From Agromyces mangrovi (GTDB taxonomy: Bacteria; Actinomycetota; Actinomycetes; Actinomycetales; Microbacteriaceae), in contig NZ_AP027737.1 of assembly GCF_030296695.1 (NCBI RefSeq), positions 2,108,001 through 2,172,000 of the forward strand: a stretch of DNA of 64,000 nt, read 5' to 3'. The position numbers and the translations under genes were made by a program. Below, piece by piece: positions 54,451 through 62,931 of this stretch. The notes under the pieces are model-generated. The model did no database searches, was not told the origin of the DNA, and saw only the letters and a list, made by a program, of their open reading frames with translations. The stretch's first letter is position 1, and each line of letters begins with the position of its first letter.

Positions 54451-55098
54451 CTACAGCAGGCCGAGCTCCATCGCGCGGGTGACGGCGCGAGTGCGGTCGG
54501 AGACGTCGAGCTTCTCGAAGACGTGCTGCAGGTGCGTCTTCACGGTGGCCTCGCCGATGAACAGCTCGGCCGCGATGGCGGGGTTGCTGCGGCCGTCGGC
54601 GACGAGGCGCAGCACCTCGAGCTCGCGCGGCGAGAGGCCGGGGGTGTCGGATGCAGCGGGGCCGGCGCCCGTGCGCACGCGCGCGACGAGCTTCGCGGCG
54701 ATCGACGGAGCGAGCACGGTCTCGCCGGCCGCGACCGCGCGCACGCCGGCGACGATCTCGTCCTGCGGGGCGGCCTTCAGCAGGTAGCCCGAGGCGCCCG
54801 CCTCGATCGCGCCGATGATGTGGTCGTCGGTCTCGTAGGTCGTGAGCACGAGCACCCGGGTGGCGGTGCCCGTCTCGGCCGAGGCGGCGAGTATGCGCTC
54901 GGTCGCGGCAGCGCCGTCGAGCCCGGGCATCCGGAGGTCCATGAGCACGAGGTCGGGGGAGTGCTCGGCCGCGAGGCGCACGGCTTCGAGCCCGTCGGAT
55001 GCCTCGGCCACGACCTCCATGTCGTCGAGCGCCGCGAGCATGCCGGCCAGGCCGCCCCGCACGATGGGGTGGTCGTCGGCCACGATGATGCGGATCAT
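54451..55098 (-). CDS. NarL/DesR-like response regulator
   Basis: 215 aa from ATG 55098, overlapping the kinase stop by 4 bases. Receiver: IIVADDHPIVRGGLAGML, LVLMDLRMPG with phospho-Asp, YLLKAA. Output: LSPRELEVLRLVADGRSNPAIAAELFIGEATVKTHLQHVFEKLDV. Last gene of a four-gene minus-strand operon (ABC ATPase, ABC-2 permease, kinase, regulator); it probably regulates that transporter. Confidence 0.93.
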   Translation of the reverse strand: MIRIIVADDHPIVRGGLAGMLAALDDMEVVAEASDGLEAVRLAAEHSPDLVLMDLRMPGLDGAAATERILAASAETGTATRVLVLTTYETDDHIIGAIEAGASGYLLKAAPQDEIVAGVRAVAAGETVLAPSIAAKLVARVRTGAGPAASDTPGLSPRELEVLRLVADGRSNPAIAAELFIGEATVKTHLQHVFEKLDVSDRTRAVTRAMELGLL

Positions 55099-56261
55099 GC
55101 GGGCACCTCCGCTCCGAGTGGCACGACCACCGTGAGCGCCGTGCCGCCCGCCGGGCCCGGCTCGAGCGATACGGTGCCGCCCACGAGCGCGACCCGGTCG
55201 CGCATGCCCGCGACGCCGAAGCCGCCGTCGCCGCCGGGGTCGTCGCCCGGCCCGACGCCGTCGTCGAGTACCGTGAGCACGACCTCGCGCGCGCTCGCAG
55301 CGACCTCGATCGATGCGCGCGCGGCGTGCGAGTGCTTCCGCACGTTCGCGAGCCCCTCCTGGGCGCAGCGCAGCAGCACGACCTCGAGTTCGCGGTCGAG
55401 TCCCGAGGCATCCGCCGCCGTCTGCACCGCGACGCCCGTCTCGCGGGCGAACCGCTGCCCGAGCCGCGCAAGCGCCTCGGCGAGCGTCGACTCGACCCGC
55501 ACGGGAGCCATCGACGCCACGAGCGACCGGGCCTCGGTGAGCGCGTCCCGCGCCATCTGCTCGATGAGTTCGACGTCTGCCTCGGCCGCCGCGACGCTCG
55601 CCGCCGACCCGCGAGCGAGCTCGTTGCGGGTGCGCTGGGCCACCATCACGAGCCCCGTGAGCGACTGCGCGATGGTGTCGTGGATCTCGCGCGCCAGCCG
55701 CTCGCGCTCGGTCGACACGCCCGCGTCGCGGTGCATCGCGGCCAGCTCGCCCTGCGCGGCCTGCAGCTCGTCGAGCAGCCTCGCGCGCTCGGCCCCGTAG
55801 GCGGCGATGCGCGAGATCCAGAACCCCAGCGCGAGCGACCCGGCGAGCGAGAGGACGGCGATCGCGAGGCCCAGCAGGAGGCCGTCGAGGCCCGCGCGGA
55901 TGGCGTAGCCGAGCACGATCGCCGCGGCCGGCAGCAGGTTGGCGAGCACGGCGAGGCGGACGGTTGCGGCGGTCCACCACGCGAACGGGTAGATGAACGC
56001 CTGCACGATCGCGTACGACGGTTCGAACGCGACGCCGACCCCGAGCACGGCCGCGAGGGCCGCGGTGGGCCAGAGGTGGTGCAGCTGGGTCGGGCCGGTG
56101 AGCCACCGCCTGGCGACGGTCAGGTAGACGACGATGAACCCTGCCGTCGCCCCGATCGCGCCCCACTCCTCGGAGCCGTACGGCGGGTCGATGAACGAGA
56201 ACGCCACCGCGGCGACGGCCGTAGCCGCCGCCGCGAGGTCCCACCAGCGCTGTCCGCCCAT
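55095..56261 (-). CDS. Sensor histidine kinase (DesK-like, HisKA_3)
   Basis: 388 aa from ATG 56261. Five or six N-terminal helices (to about 160) with short loops, then the H-box ERERLAREIHDTIAQSLTGLVMVAQ, and the HATPase domain (CAQEGLANVRKHSHAARASIEV, LDDGVGPGDD, FGVAGMRDRVALVGG). It lies 12 bases after the permease gene and overlaps the regulator gene by 4 bases. Confidence 0.93.
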   Translation of the reverse strand: MGGQRWWDLAAAATAVAAVAFSFIDPPYGSEEWGAIGATAGFIVVYLTVARRWLTGPTQLHHLWPTAALAAVLGVGVAFEPSYAIVQAFIYPFAWWTAATVRLAVLANLLPAAAIVLGYAIRAGLDGLLLGLAIAVLSLAGSLALGFWISRIAAYGAERARLLDELQAAQGELAAMHRDAGVSTERERLAREIHDTIAQSLTGLVMVAQRTRNELARGSAASVAAAEADVELIEQMARDALTEARSLVASMAPVRVESTLAEALARLGQRFARETGVAVQTAADASGLDRELEVVLLRCAQEGLANVRKHSHAARASIEVAASAREVVLTVLDDGVGPGDDPGGDGGFGVAGMRDRVALVGGTVSLEPGPAGGTALTVVVPLGAEVPA

Positions 56262-56273
56262 GACCTCAGCCTG

Positions 56274-57083
56274 TCACGCGTCCCGGCGGATCCAGCGGAA
56301 CGTCACCCGCGAGATCACGAGTCCGACGACCAACCAGATCAGCAGCGCGATGGCGACGCCGCCCAGGTCCCAGGTGCCGGTCTGCTCGAGCACCTCGAAG
56401 TCCTCGGGCAGGAACACGGCGCGCATGCCCTGCGCCATCCACTTCAGCGGGAAGACGCTGGCGATGTTCTGCATCCACTCGGGCAGTTGGTAGAACTGCA
56501 GGTAGACGCCCGAGATGAACTGGAGCACCAGCACGATCGGGATCACGACCGCGGTCGCCGACTTGGCCGACCGGGGCACCGCCGACAGGGCCACGCCGAG
56601 CAGCGCCGAGGTGGCGATGCCGAGCACGAACACCCACGCGAACGTGACCCACTTCGACGGCTCCGTCGGGAGCGCGACGCCGAAGAAGATCGCGGCCACC
56701 GCGAGCAGCAGTGCTGCCTGCATGACGGCGGTCACGAAGACCTGGCCCATCTTGCCGATGAAGAACGCGATCGGCGACAGCGGGGTGCCGCCGAGGCGCT
56801 TGAGGGTGCCGTCGCCCTTCTCGCCCGCGATGTCGACCGCGAGGTTCTGCACGCCCGAGAGCAGCAGGCCGGCGGCGAGGAGGCCGGGCAGGTAGTAGGC
56901 GGCGAAGCTCACGCCCTCCTGGCCGGGCCCGGGGGTGATGTCGCCCATGGAGCTGAAGGCGGTCGCGAAGATCGCCAGCATCACCACCGGGAACAGGAAG
57001 GTGAAGAACACCGCGTCGGGGGTGCGGAAGTACCCCTTGGTCTCGTAGCCGACGCGCGAAGCGCCGGTGGTCATGATGCTCAT
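56274..57083 (-). CDS. ABC-2 type transporter permease
   Basis: 269 aa from ATG 57083 (overlaps the ATPase stop, ATGA); ATG 57074 is an alternative. Six helices in the ABC-2 pattern: RTPDAVFFTFLFPVVMLAIFATAFS, YYLPGLLAAGLLLSGVQNLAVDIAGEKGDGTLKRLGGTPLSP (the ERE/KxGT-like coupling segment), and FISGVYLQFYQLPEWMQNIASVFPLKWMAQGMRAVF. With the ATPase it forms an exporter of drugs, lipids or peptides. Confidence 0.92.
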   Translation of the reverse strand: MSIMTTGASRVGYETKGYFRTPDAVFFTFLFPVVMLAIFATAFSSMGDITPGPGQEGVSFAAYYLPGLLAAGLLLSGVQNLAVDIAGEKGDGTLKRLGGTPLSPIAFFIGKMGQVFVTAVMQAALLLAVAAIFFGVALPTEPSKWVTFAWVFVLGIATSALLGVALSAVPRSAKSATAVVIPIVLVLQFISGVYLQFYQLPEWMQNIASVFPLKWMAQGMRAVFLPEDFEVLEQTGTWDLGGVAIALLIWLVVGLVISRVTFRWIRRDA

Positions 57084-58003
57084 GATGCTGCGACCTCCTC
57101 GGTCTGCTCCTCGTGCGACAGCTCGGCGGCCTCGCCGACGAGTTCCAGGTAGATGTCCTCCAGGCTGGGGCGCACGATCTCGAGGCCCGCGGGCTCGCGC
57201 CCGATGCGGTCCACGATCGCGGCGACCAGGGTGCCCGGGGTGTGGGTGCGCTCCTCGCGCGGGGTGCCGTCGGCCTCGTGCCAACGCACGATCGGCACCC
57301 GCGCCTCGGCGCCGCCGATCTCGTCGATCGCGCCGATGTCGACCAGCTTGCCGCCGGCGATGACGCCGGCCCGGTCGCTCAGCTGCGCCGCCTCGTCGAG
57401 GTAGTGCGTCGTGAGCAGGATGGTCGTGCCCTCGCGCTTCAGGTTGCGGATCAGGGTCCAGAAGTCGCGCCGTGCCTGCGGGTCGAAGCCCGTGGTGGGC
57501 TCGTCGAGGAACAGCAGCTCGGGCCGCCCGACGATGCCGAGCGCCACGTCGACGCGTCGGCGCTGCCCGCCGGACAGCTTGGCGATGCGGGTCTTGGCCT
57601 TGTGCTCGAGCCCGACCGCGGCGATGACCTCGTCGACGTCGCGCGGGTTCGGGTAGAACCCGGCGAAGTGGGCGAGCTGCTCGCGCACGGTGAAGGCGCC
57701 CTGCTCGCCGGTCGACTGCAGCACGATGCCGAGCCGCGCCTTCCAGTCGAGCTTGCCGTGGGCCGGGTCGACACCCAGTACGGATGCCTCGCCGCCGGAG
57801 CGCTTGCGGTATCCCTCGAGGATCTCGATGGTGGTGGACTTGCCCGCGCCGTTCGGCCCGAGCAGTGCGAAGGTCTCGCCGCGTGCGATCTCGAACGTGA
57901 TGTCGTCGACCGCGGCGACGGACCCGTAGTGCTTGGTGAGGCCGCGCACGTACAGCGCCGGTGCCTCGTCTCGGCCGCTCTTCGCGGCATCCGTCTCGTT
58001 CAT
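57080..58003 (-). CDS. ABC transporter ATP-binding protein (DrrA/NatA-like)
   Basis: 307 aa from ATG 58003. Walker A LLGPNGAGKSTT, Q-loop IVLQSTGEQGAF, signature LSGGQRRRVDVALG, Walker B LLFLDEPTTGFD, H-loop LTTHYLDEAAQLSD. The C-terminal DUF4162-like region (RRPSLEDIYLELVGE pattern as IVRPSLEDIYLELVGE) is typical of drug exporters of the DrrA type. Start of the four-gene operon with its own two-component system. Confidence 0.94.
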   Translation of the reverse strand: MNETDAAKSGRDEAPALYVRGLTKHYGSVAAVDDITFEIARGETFALLGPNGAGKSTTIEILEGYRKRSGGEASVLGVDPAHGKLDWKARLGIVLQSTGEQGAFTVREQLAHFAGFYPNPRDVDEVIAAVGLEHKAKTRIAKLSGGQRRRVDVALGIVGRPELLFLDEPTTGFDPQARRDFWTLIRNLKREGTTILLTTHYLDEAAQLSDRAGVIAGGKLVDIGAIDEIGGAEARVPIVRWHEADGTPREERTHTPGTLVAAIVDRIGREPAGLEIVRPSLEDIYLELVGEAAELSHEEQTEEVAAS

Positions 58004-58099
58004 GCTTCCACGGTGGCAGCGACGGATGCCGCCCGGTAGCGCCCGGACGCCGGATTTCCGGCATCCACCGATCGGGGGATGCGGGGTCCGTGGAGGCGC

Positions 58100-59022
58100 T
58101 CAGCCGCTGCGTTCGACCGCGGGTGTGATCGGCGAGCGGATGCCTCGTCGGCGCCGCCTGCGCAGGTCCACGAGCGTCGGCACGGCCACGCCCGCCACGA
58201 GCAGCGCGCTGCCGGCGAGCTCCAGCGCGTTGGGCGCCTCGCCCAGCACGAGCCACGCCGAGGCGAGTCCGACGGGCGGCACGAGCAGCGTGAACGGCAC
58301 GACGTCGGCGGCGGGGTAGCGGCTGAGCAGGGCGTTCCAGATGCTGTAGCCGACGAGGGATGCCGCCCCGGCGGTGTAGGCGACCGAGACGAGCGTCTCC
58401 CAGCCGAGCGTCGTGAACGCCTCGCCGACGGCAGCGGGCCCGTCGACGACGAGGCTCGCCGCGAGGGCGGGGAGCGGGACCACGAGCGCCGACCAGACGA
58501 CCAGGCCGAGCCCGTTCGACGGGGGCGCGCTGCGCGCGACGACGTTGCCGATTCCCCAGCTGAGCGCCCCGGCGAGGCAGAGCGCGAGGGGGAGCAGCGC
58601 GGCGATGCCCGCGCCGTCCATGCGTCCGACGCCGACCACGACGAGTCCCGCGAGGCCGACCGCGGCGCCGGCGAGCTGCACGCGGGTGGGGCGTTCGTGC
58701 AGCACCATGGCGGCGATCGCGATGGTGAAGATCATCTGGCTCTGGAGCACCACGGGCGCGAGGCCGGTGGGGAGCCCGAGGTGCATGGCGGTGAACACGA
58801 AGGCGAACTGGCCGAGGCTCATGAACCCGCCGAGCGCGAGGATGGTGCGCCACGGCACGTCGGGCTTCGGCACGATGAAGACGAGCGGCACGGCGACCGC
58901 GGCGAAGCGCAGGGCGACGAGCACGAGCGGCGGGGTGTCGCGCAGCCCGAGGTCGATCGCGAGGAAGTTGACCCCCAGATGACCGCGACGAGCACGGCGA
59001 GCAGGGTGTGGCGGGTGGTCAT
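58100..59022 (-). CDS. EamA-family (DMT) transporter, frame broken in a G-run
   Basis: ATG 59022 gives MTTRHTLLAVLVAVIWG, then the frame is lost in the five-base run 58972-58976 (G on the coding strand). One added base gives VIWGVNFLAIDLGLRDTPPLVLVALRFAAVAVPL, the standard first EamA repeat, and the frame runs to 58100. About ten helices in two EamA repeats (second begins ALSWGIGNVVARSAPP), about 307 aa, with a basic C-terminal tail. Probably a metabolite exporter. A LysR gene is divergent from it, 72 bases away, and is its likely regulator. The break is probably a sequencing error. Confidence 0.85.
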
Positions 59023-59082
59023 GGTTCCATCGTCGCCCGCCGAATCGTGCAGCACCAGTTCCGATTCTCACCGCGTATCGCG

Positions 59083-59088
59083 TAGCAT
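59083..59088 (+). promoter_or_regulatory. -10 hexamer TAGCAT, leaderless start of the LysR gene
   Basis: TANNNT hexamer 6 bases before ATG 59095. Confidence 0.45.
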
Positions 59089-59094
59089 CGCTGC

Positions 59095-60036
59095 ATGATC
59101 GACCCGCAGGGACTGCGCGCGCTCGTCGGCGTGGCACAGCACGGCAGCGTGGCCGCCGCTGCGGAGGCGCTCGGCTACACGCCGTCGGCGGTCTCGCAGC
59201 AGGTGAAGCGGCTCGAGGGCGAGCTCGGCGACGCGCTGCTCGAACGGCGCGGCCGCGGGGTGCTGCTCACCGAGCGCGGGCGCGTGGTCGCCCACGAGGG
59301 GCGCGCGGTGCTCGACGCCATGCAGCAGCTCGTCGCCGGCGGTGCGGGCACCGGCACCGGGGCCGCCCCGGTGCGCGTCGCCTCGTTCTCGACCGCCACG
59401 CGCGGACTCGTCGGACCCGCCGTGCAGGCGCTGCGCGCGGCCGAGGCGGAGGCCGGACAAGAGGCATCCGTGCCCGTCGACCTGCGCGTCTCGAGCGTCG
59501 ACCCGTTCGAGGCGGTCGTGCTCGTCGACCGCGGCGACGTCGACCTCGCGATCGTGCACGACTGGGACTCGGTGCCGCTCGTCGTGCCCGACGGGCTGGT
59601 GCGCGAACCGGTCTGCCGCGACGTCGCCGACGTGGTGCTCTGGCGCACCCACCCGCTCGCCACCGGGCCGACCGTCGACCGCCACGCCCTCGTCGACGAG
59701 GCGTGGGGGAGCACCCCGCGCGGCGCGATCTGCCACGAGGCGCTGCTGCGCCTCTTCGCCGACCTCGGCCGCGTGCCGCGCATCGTCGCCGAGGACCCCG
59801 ACTTCGCGTCGCTCGCGTCGCTCGCGGCGAGCGAGGTCGCGATCTGCCTCGTGCCGCGACTCGGCCGGTCGCCGCTGCCCGAGGGCGCCGTCGCCGTGCC
59901 GCTCGCCGACGGCAGCCAGGTGCGCCAGGTCTCGGTCGTCACCCGTGCCGCGCGCTCGGGCAGCCCCGCGATCCGCAGGGTCGTCGATGCCCTGCGGGTC
60001 GCGGCCGCCGGTGCCGGATCGGTCGCGGGAGGCTAG
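59095..60036 (+). CDS. LysR-family transcriptional regulator
   Basis: 313 aa from ATG 59095. The N-terminal winged helix (LRALVGVAQHGSVAAAAEALGYTPSAVSQQVKRLEGELGDALLERRGRG) is followed by the LysR effector domain (VRVASFSTATRGLVGPAVQALRA to ICLVPRLG). It is divergent from the EamA gene and probably controls it. Its TAG stop shares the CTAG tetramer (60033-60036) with the stop of the converging oxygenase gene. Confidence 0.93.
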   Translation: MIDPQGLRALVGVAQHGSVAAAAEALGYTPSAVSQQVKRLEGELGDALLERRGRGVLLTERGRVVAHEGRAVLDAMQQLVAGGAGTGTGAAPVRVASFSTATRGLVGPAVQALRAAEAEAGQEASVPVDLRVSSVDPFEAVVLVDRGDVDLAIVHDWDSVPLVVPDGLVREPVCRDVADVVLWRTHPLATGPTVDRHALVDEAWGSTPRGAICHEALLRLFADLGRVPRIVAEDPDFASLASLAASEVAICLVPRLGRSPLPEGAVAVPLADGSQVRQVSVVTRAARSGSPAIRRVVDALRVAAAGAGSVAGG

Positions 60037-61037
60037 GCCCCGACGAGCAGGTGCGGATGCTGCGCCTCGACCACGTTCGGGTGCGCGCGCAGCCGGCTCT
60101 TCAGCCAGTTCTCGCCGAACACGGCGTGCAGCGGGTTCGCCGGGTCGTCGGTCGCGCCCGCGGCCTCCGCGGCGAGCGCCGGCGGCAGCTCGATCGACGG
60201 GATGCGCGCGTCGAGCGACGGGCCGTGGAAGTAGGGGATGGAGATGCGCTCGGTGCCGGGCTCGGGCGAGACGACCCGGTGCAGCGTGGCCTTCAGGTAG
60301 CCGTCGGTCGCGATCTCGAGCAGCTCGCCGATGTTCACGACGAAGGCGCCGGGCAGCGGGGTCACGTCGATCCACTCGCCGTCCTTCTCGACCTGGAGGC
60401 CCGCCTTGCCCTCCTCGACCGAGAGCAGCGTGAGCACGCCGAGGTCCTTGTGCGCGCCGACGCCCTGCGCGGGCTGCTCGGCCTCGACGCCGGGGTAGCG
60501 CACGACCTTCAGGTACGGCGTCGACGGCGTGAAGGCGGCGTCGAACGTGTCGGCGGGCGCCCCGAGCGCCTCGGCCCAGGCACGCAGCAGGCGGGTGCCG
60601 ACCTCGTCGAGGCGCGCGATCCACTCCTCGGCGACCTCGCGCAGCTCGGGCAGCGCCTCGGGCCAGAGGTTCGGGCCCTGCAGCGCCCAGTAGTCGGGCA
60701 CGTCGTCGCCCGTGGCCACGGCGGGACGCTCGGCGCCGATGTCGATCTGCTCGCGGATGTCGACGCGGCCCTGCGTGCGCTCGCCGCCCATGCGCGTGTA
60801 CCCGCGGAAGTGCGGGCTGTTGACGTTCTCGATGGCGAGCTTGTGCGACTCGGGCAGGGCGAAGAAGGCGCGTGCGACCTCGTAGGCGCGGTCGATGAGC
60901 TCGGCGGGCACGCCGTGGCCCACGAGCGAGAAGAAGCCGACCTCGTGGGTCGCGCGGCGCAGGTCGTCGCGGAACGCGTCCTGCTGGGCGGGCGTGCCGT
61001 TCAGCAGGGAGAGGTCGAGTACGGGGATGCCGGTCAT
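60033..61037 (-). CDS. Isopenicillin N synthase family 2-oxoglutarate/Fe(II) dioxygenase
   Basis: 334 aa from ATG 61037, with AAAGGA 9 bases upstream. The N-terminal DIOX_N domain (IPVLDLSLLNG, VGFFSLVGHGVP) and the double-stranded beta helix carry the iron ligands: HKD in VGAHKDLGVLTLL and His in KATLHRVVSPE, with the RISIPYF Arg that binds 2-oxoglutarate. Related enzymes oxidise small molecules, gibberellin- or ethylene-type plant compounds, or act in secondary metabolism. No cluster context to narrow it. Confidence 0.92.
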   Translation of the reverse strand: MTGIPVLDLSLLNGTPAQQDAFRDDLRRATHEVGFFSLVGHGVPAELIDRAYEVARAFFALPESHKLAIENVNSPHFRGYTRMGGERTQGRVDIREQIDIGAERPAVATGDDVPDYWALQGPNLWPEALPELREVAEEWIARLDEVGTRLLRAWAEALGAPADTFDAAFTPSTPYLKVVRYPGVEAEQPAQGVGAHKDLGVLTLLSVEEGKAGLQVEKDGEWIDVTPLPGAFVVNIGELLEIATDGYLKATLHRVVSPEPGTERISIPYFHGPSLDARIPSIELPPALAAEAAGATDDPANPLHAVFGENWLKSRLRAHPNVVEAQHPHLLVGA

Positions 61038-61290
61038 GATGACGGTCCTTTCAGGGGTGCCGGGAGAGGGTGCGCCGTCGATGCGGCCCCGGCATCCTGC
61101 TGTGTCTGCCTCGTGGCATCCGTTCGGGTGGGAGACCCCGGGAGCGGATGCCGCTGGGCGGACGCGGGCGCGTCGGATGCGGCGTGAGCGGGCTGCGGTC
61201 GGCGGCGCGGAAGAATCGCGCCCTGGGGTCGTCGGGGAGACGACCGCCTAGCGGCGACAGCAGCGACAGGAGAAGGTGCTCACGATGAGG
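61038..61290. other. Intergenic region, no gene seen
   Basis: About 250 bases upstream of the dioxygenase gene and beyond the 3' end of the LysE-type gene. It should hold the dioxygenase promoter; I see no convincing -35/-10 pair, hairpin or small gene. Confidence 0.5.
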
Positions 61291-61976
61291 TCACGGTAGC
61301 ACGAGCGACACGGCGATCGCGAACATCACGATCGCGATGAACCCGTCGAGCACGCGCCACGCGCGGGGCTCGCGAGCACGCCGCCGAGCAGCCTGGCGCC
61401 GTAGCCGAGCGCGGCGAACCAGACGACGCTGCCGAGCACGGCGCCGAGCGCGAAGGTCCAGCGTTCGGTGCCGTAGGTCGCGCCGATCGAGCCGAGCAGC
61501 ACGACGGTGTCGAGGTAGACGTGCGGGTTGAGCCACGTGAGCGCGAGGCAGGTGAGCACGACCGGCAGCAGGCGTGCTGCCTGGCGGGTGGATGCGGCGG
61601 TGGTGACGGATGCCACTGAGCCGGCGCCGCCCGAGGGCGCGGGCGCCTCCGAGGCATCCGCCCGGTCGTCGACCACGAAGCCCTCGTCGCTGCCGCGGAT
61701 CGCGCGCCGGGCCGCGAGCACGCCGTACCCGGCCACGAACAGCGCGCCGGCCCACCGCGCCACGTCGACGAGCCACGGCACGGCCTGGATCGCCGCGCCC
61801 ATGCCGCCGACGCCCGCCAGGATGAGCACCGCGTCGCTCGCCGCGCACAGCACCACGACGGCGAGCACGTGCTCGCGACGGATGCCCTGGCGCAGCACGA
61901 ACACGTTCTGCGCGCCGATGGCGATGATGAGGGAGAGGCCGAGGCCGAAGCCCGCGGCGAGCACGGTGAGGTCCAC
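61291..61976 (-). CDS. LysE/ArgO-type amino-acid exporter, frame broken in a G-run
   Basis: GTG 61976 opens VDLTVLAAGFGLGLSLIIAIGAQNVFVLRQGIRREHV, the LysE signature. Helices follow, with a hydrophilic, acidic Ala/Ser/Gly-rich loop at about residues 95-130 that is longer than usual, then LTCLALTWLNPHVYLDTVVLLGS. The frame is lost in the run 61365-61368; one added base yields SPRAWRVLDGFIAIVMFAIAVSLVLP ending at 61291, the expected last helix. About 228 aa. Probably exports basic amino acids. It is divergent from an ArgP/LysG-type regulator, the classical pairing. Confidence 0.87.
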
Positions 61977-61983
61977 GGATGCG

Positions 61984-61989
61984 ACGCTA
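61984..61989 (-). promoter_or_regulatory. -10 hexamer TAGCGT, leaderless start of the LysE-type gene
   Basis: Minus-strand TANNNT hexamer 7 bases before GTG 61976. The regulator's own -10 (62035-62040) lies about 50 bases away in the opposite direction. Confidence 0.45.
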
Positions 61990-62024
61990 GGCGTCGACCG
62001 GCATGAAATCCAGCTCAGGATTCT

Positions 62025-62040
62025 CATGCACCATTAGCAT
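62025..62040. promoter_or_regulatory. Candidate regulator site and -10 of the ArgP/LysG-type gene
   Basis: ATGCACCATTAGCAT (62026-62040) has partial dyad symmetry with an A/T-rich centre, as in LysR-type boxes, and its last six bases TAGCAT are the -10 hexamer 6 bases before ATG 62047. Autoregulation and control of the divergent exporter are plausible. Confidence 0.4.
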
Positions 62041-62046
62041 CGCTTC

Positions 62047-62931
62047 ATGGAAATTCCGCTCGACCTCGCCCGCACGCTCGCCGCGGTCGTCGACGCCGGC
62101 ACGTTCGAGGCCGCGGCCGCCGACCTCTCGATCACCCCGTCCGCCGTCTCCCAGCGCGTCAAGCAGCTCGAGCAGCGACTCGGCCGCGTGCTCGTCGTGC
62201 GCGCGAAGCCCGTGCGCGCCACCGAGGCGGGCGAGCCGATCGTGCGGCTCGCGCGGCAGCTCGCGCTGCTCGAGCGCGACGCGCTCGCGGCGTTCGGCGG
62301 CGACTCCGAGGCATCCGACCGCCCCGCCGTCGTGCCGCTCGCCGTCAACGCCGACTCGCTCGCCACCTGGTTCCTGCCCGCGCTCGCGGGCGTGGAGCGC
62401 CGGCACCCGGTCGTGTTCGACCTGCACCGCGACGACCAGGACTTCACCGCGGGGCTGCTCGAGTCGGGCACGGTCATGGGGGCGGTCACCTCGCGGGCCG
62501 AGCCGGTGGCCGGATGCCTCGTGCGGCCGCTCGGCGTGATGCGGTACACGGCCGTGGCGACGCCCGACTACGTCGCCCGCTGGGGCGTCGGCGCCGACGG
62601 GGCAGCGCTCGCCCGCGCGCCACGCGTCGACCTCGACCGCCGGGACGACCTCCAGGCGCAGTACCTGCACGCCCGCGCCATCGACGCGGCCGGCTCGCCC
62701 CGGCACTTCGTGCCCGCCTCGAACGACTTCGCCGCCGCCGTCAAGCTCGGCCTCGGCTGGGGCCTGCTGCCCGGCTTCCAGTCGGACGCCGAGCTCGCCG
62801 ACGGCAGCCTCGTCGCGCTCGGCGGGCCGCCGATCGACGTGCCGCTGTACTGGCAGCAGTGGAACCTCGGCTCGCCGCTGCTCGACGCCGTGGCCGAGGC
62901 CCTCGCAGTGGAGGCCGCTCAGAGGTTGTGA
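62047..62931 (+). CDS. ArgP/LysG-type LysR regulator of amino-acid export
   Basis: 294 aa from ATG 62047, leaderless type. N-terminal HTH: LARTLAAVVDAGTFEAAAADLSITPSAVSQRVKQLEQRLGRVLVVR, with the ArgP/IciA subfamily pattern; the effector domain has VNADSLATWFLPALAGVE and a complete C-terminus (WNLGSPLLDAVAEAL). It should activate the divergent LysE/ArgO-type gene when lysine or arginine accumulates. Its 3' end overlaps the converging dGTPase gene by 13 bases. Confidence 0.93.
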   Translation: MEIPLDLARTLAAVVDAGTFEAAAADLSITPSAVSQRVKQLEQRLGRVLVVRAKPVRATEAGEPIVRLARQLALLERDALAAFGGDSEASDRPAVVPLAVNADSLATWFLPALAGVERRHPVVFDLHRDDQDFTAGLLESGTVMGAVTSRAEPVAGCLVRPLGVMRYTAVATPDYVARWGVGADGAALARAPRVDLDRRDDLQAQYLHARAIDAAGSPRHFVPASNDFAAAVKLGLGWGLLPGFQSDAELADGSLVALGGPPIDVPLYWQQWNLGSPLLDAVAEALAVEAAQRL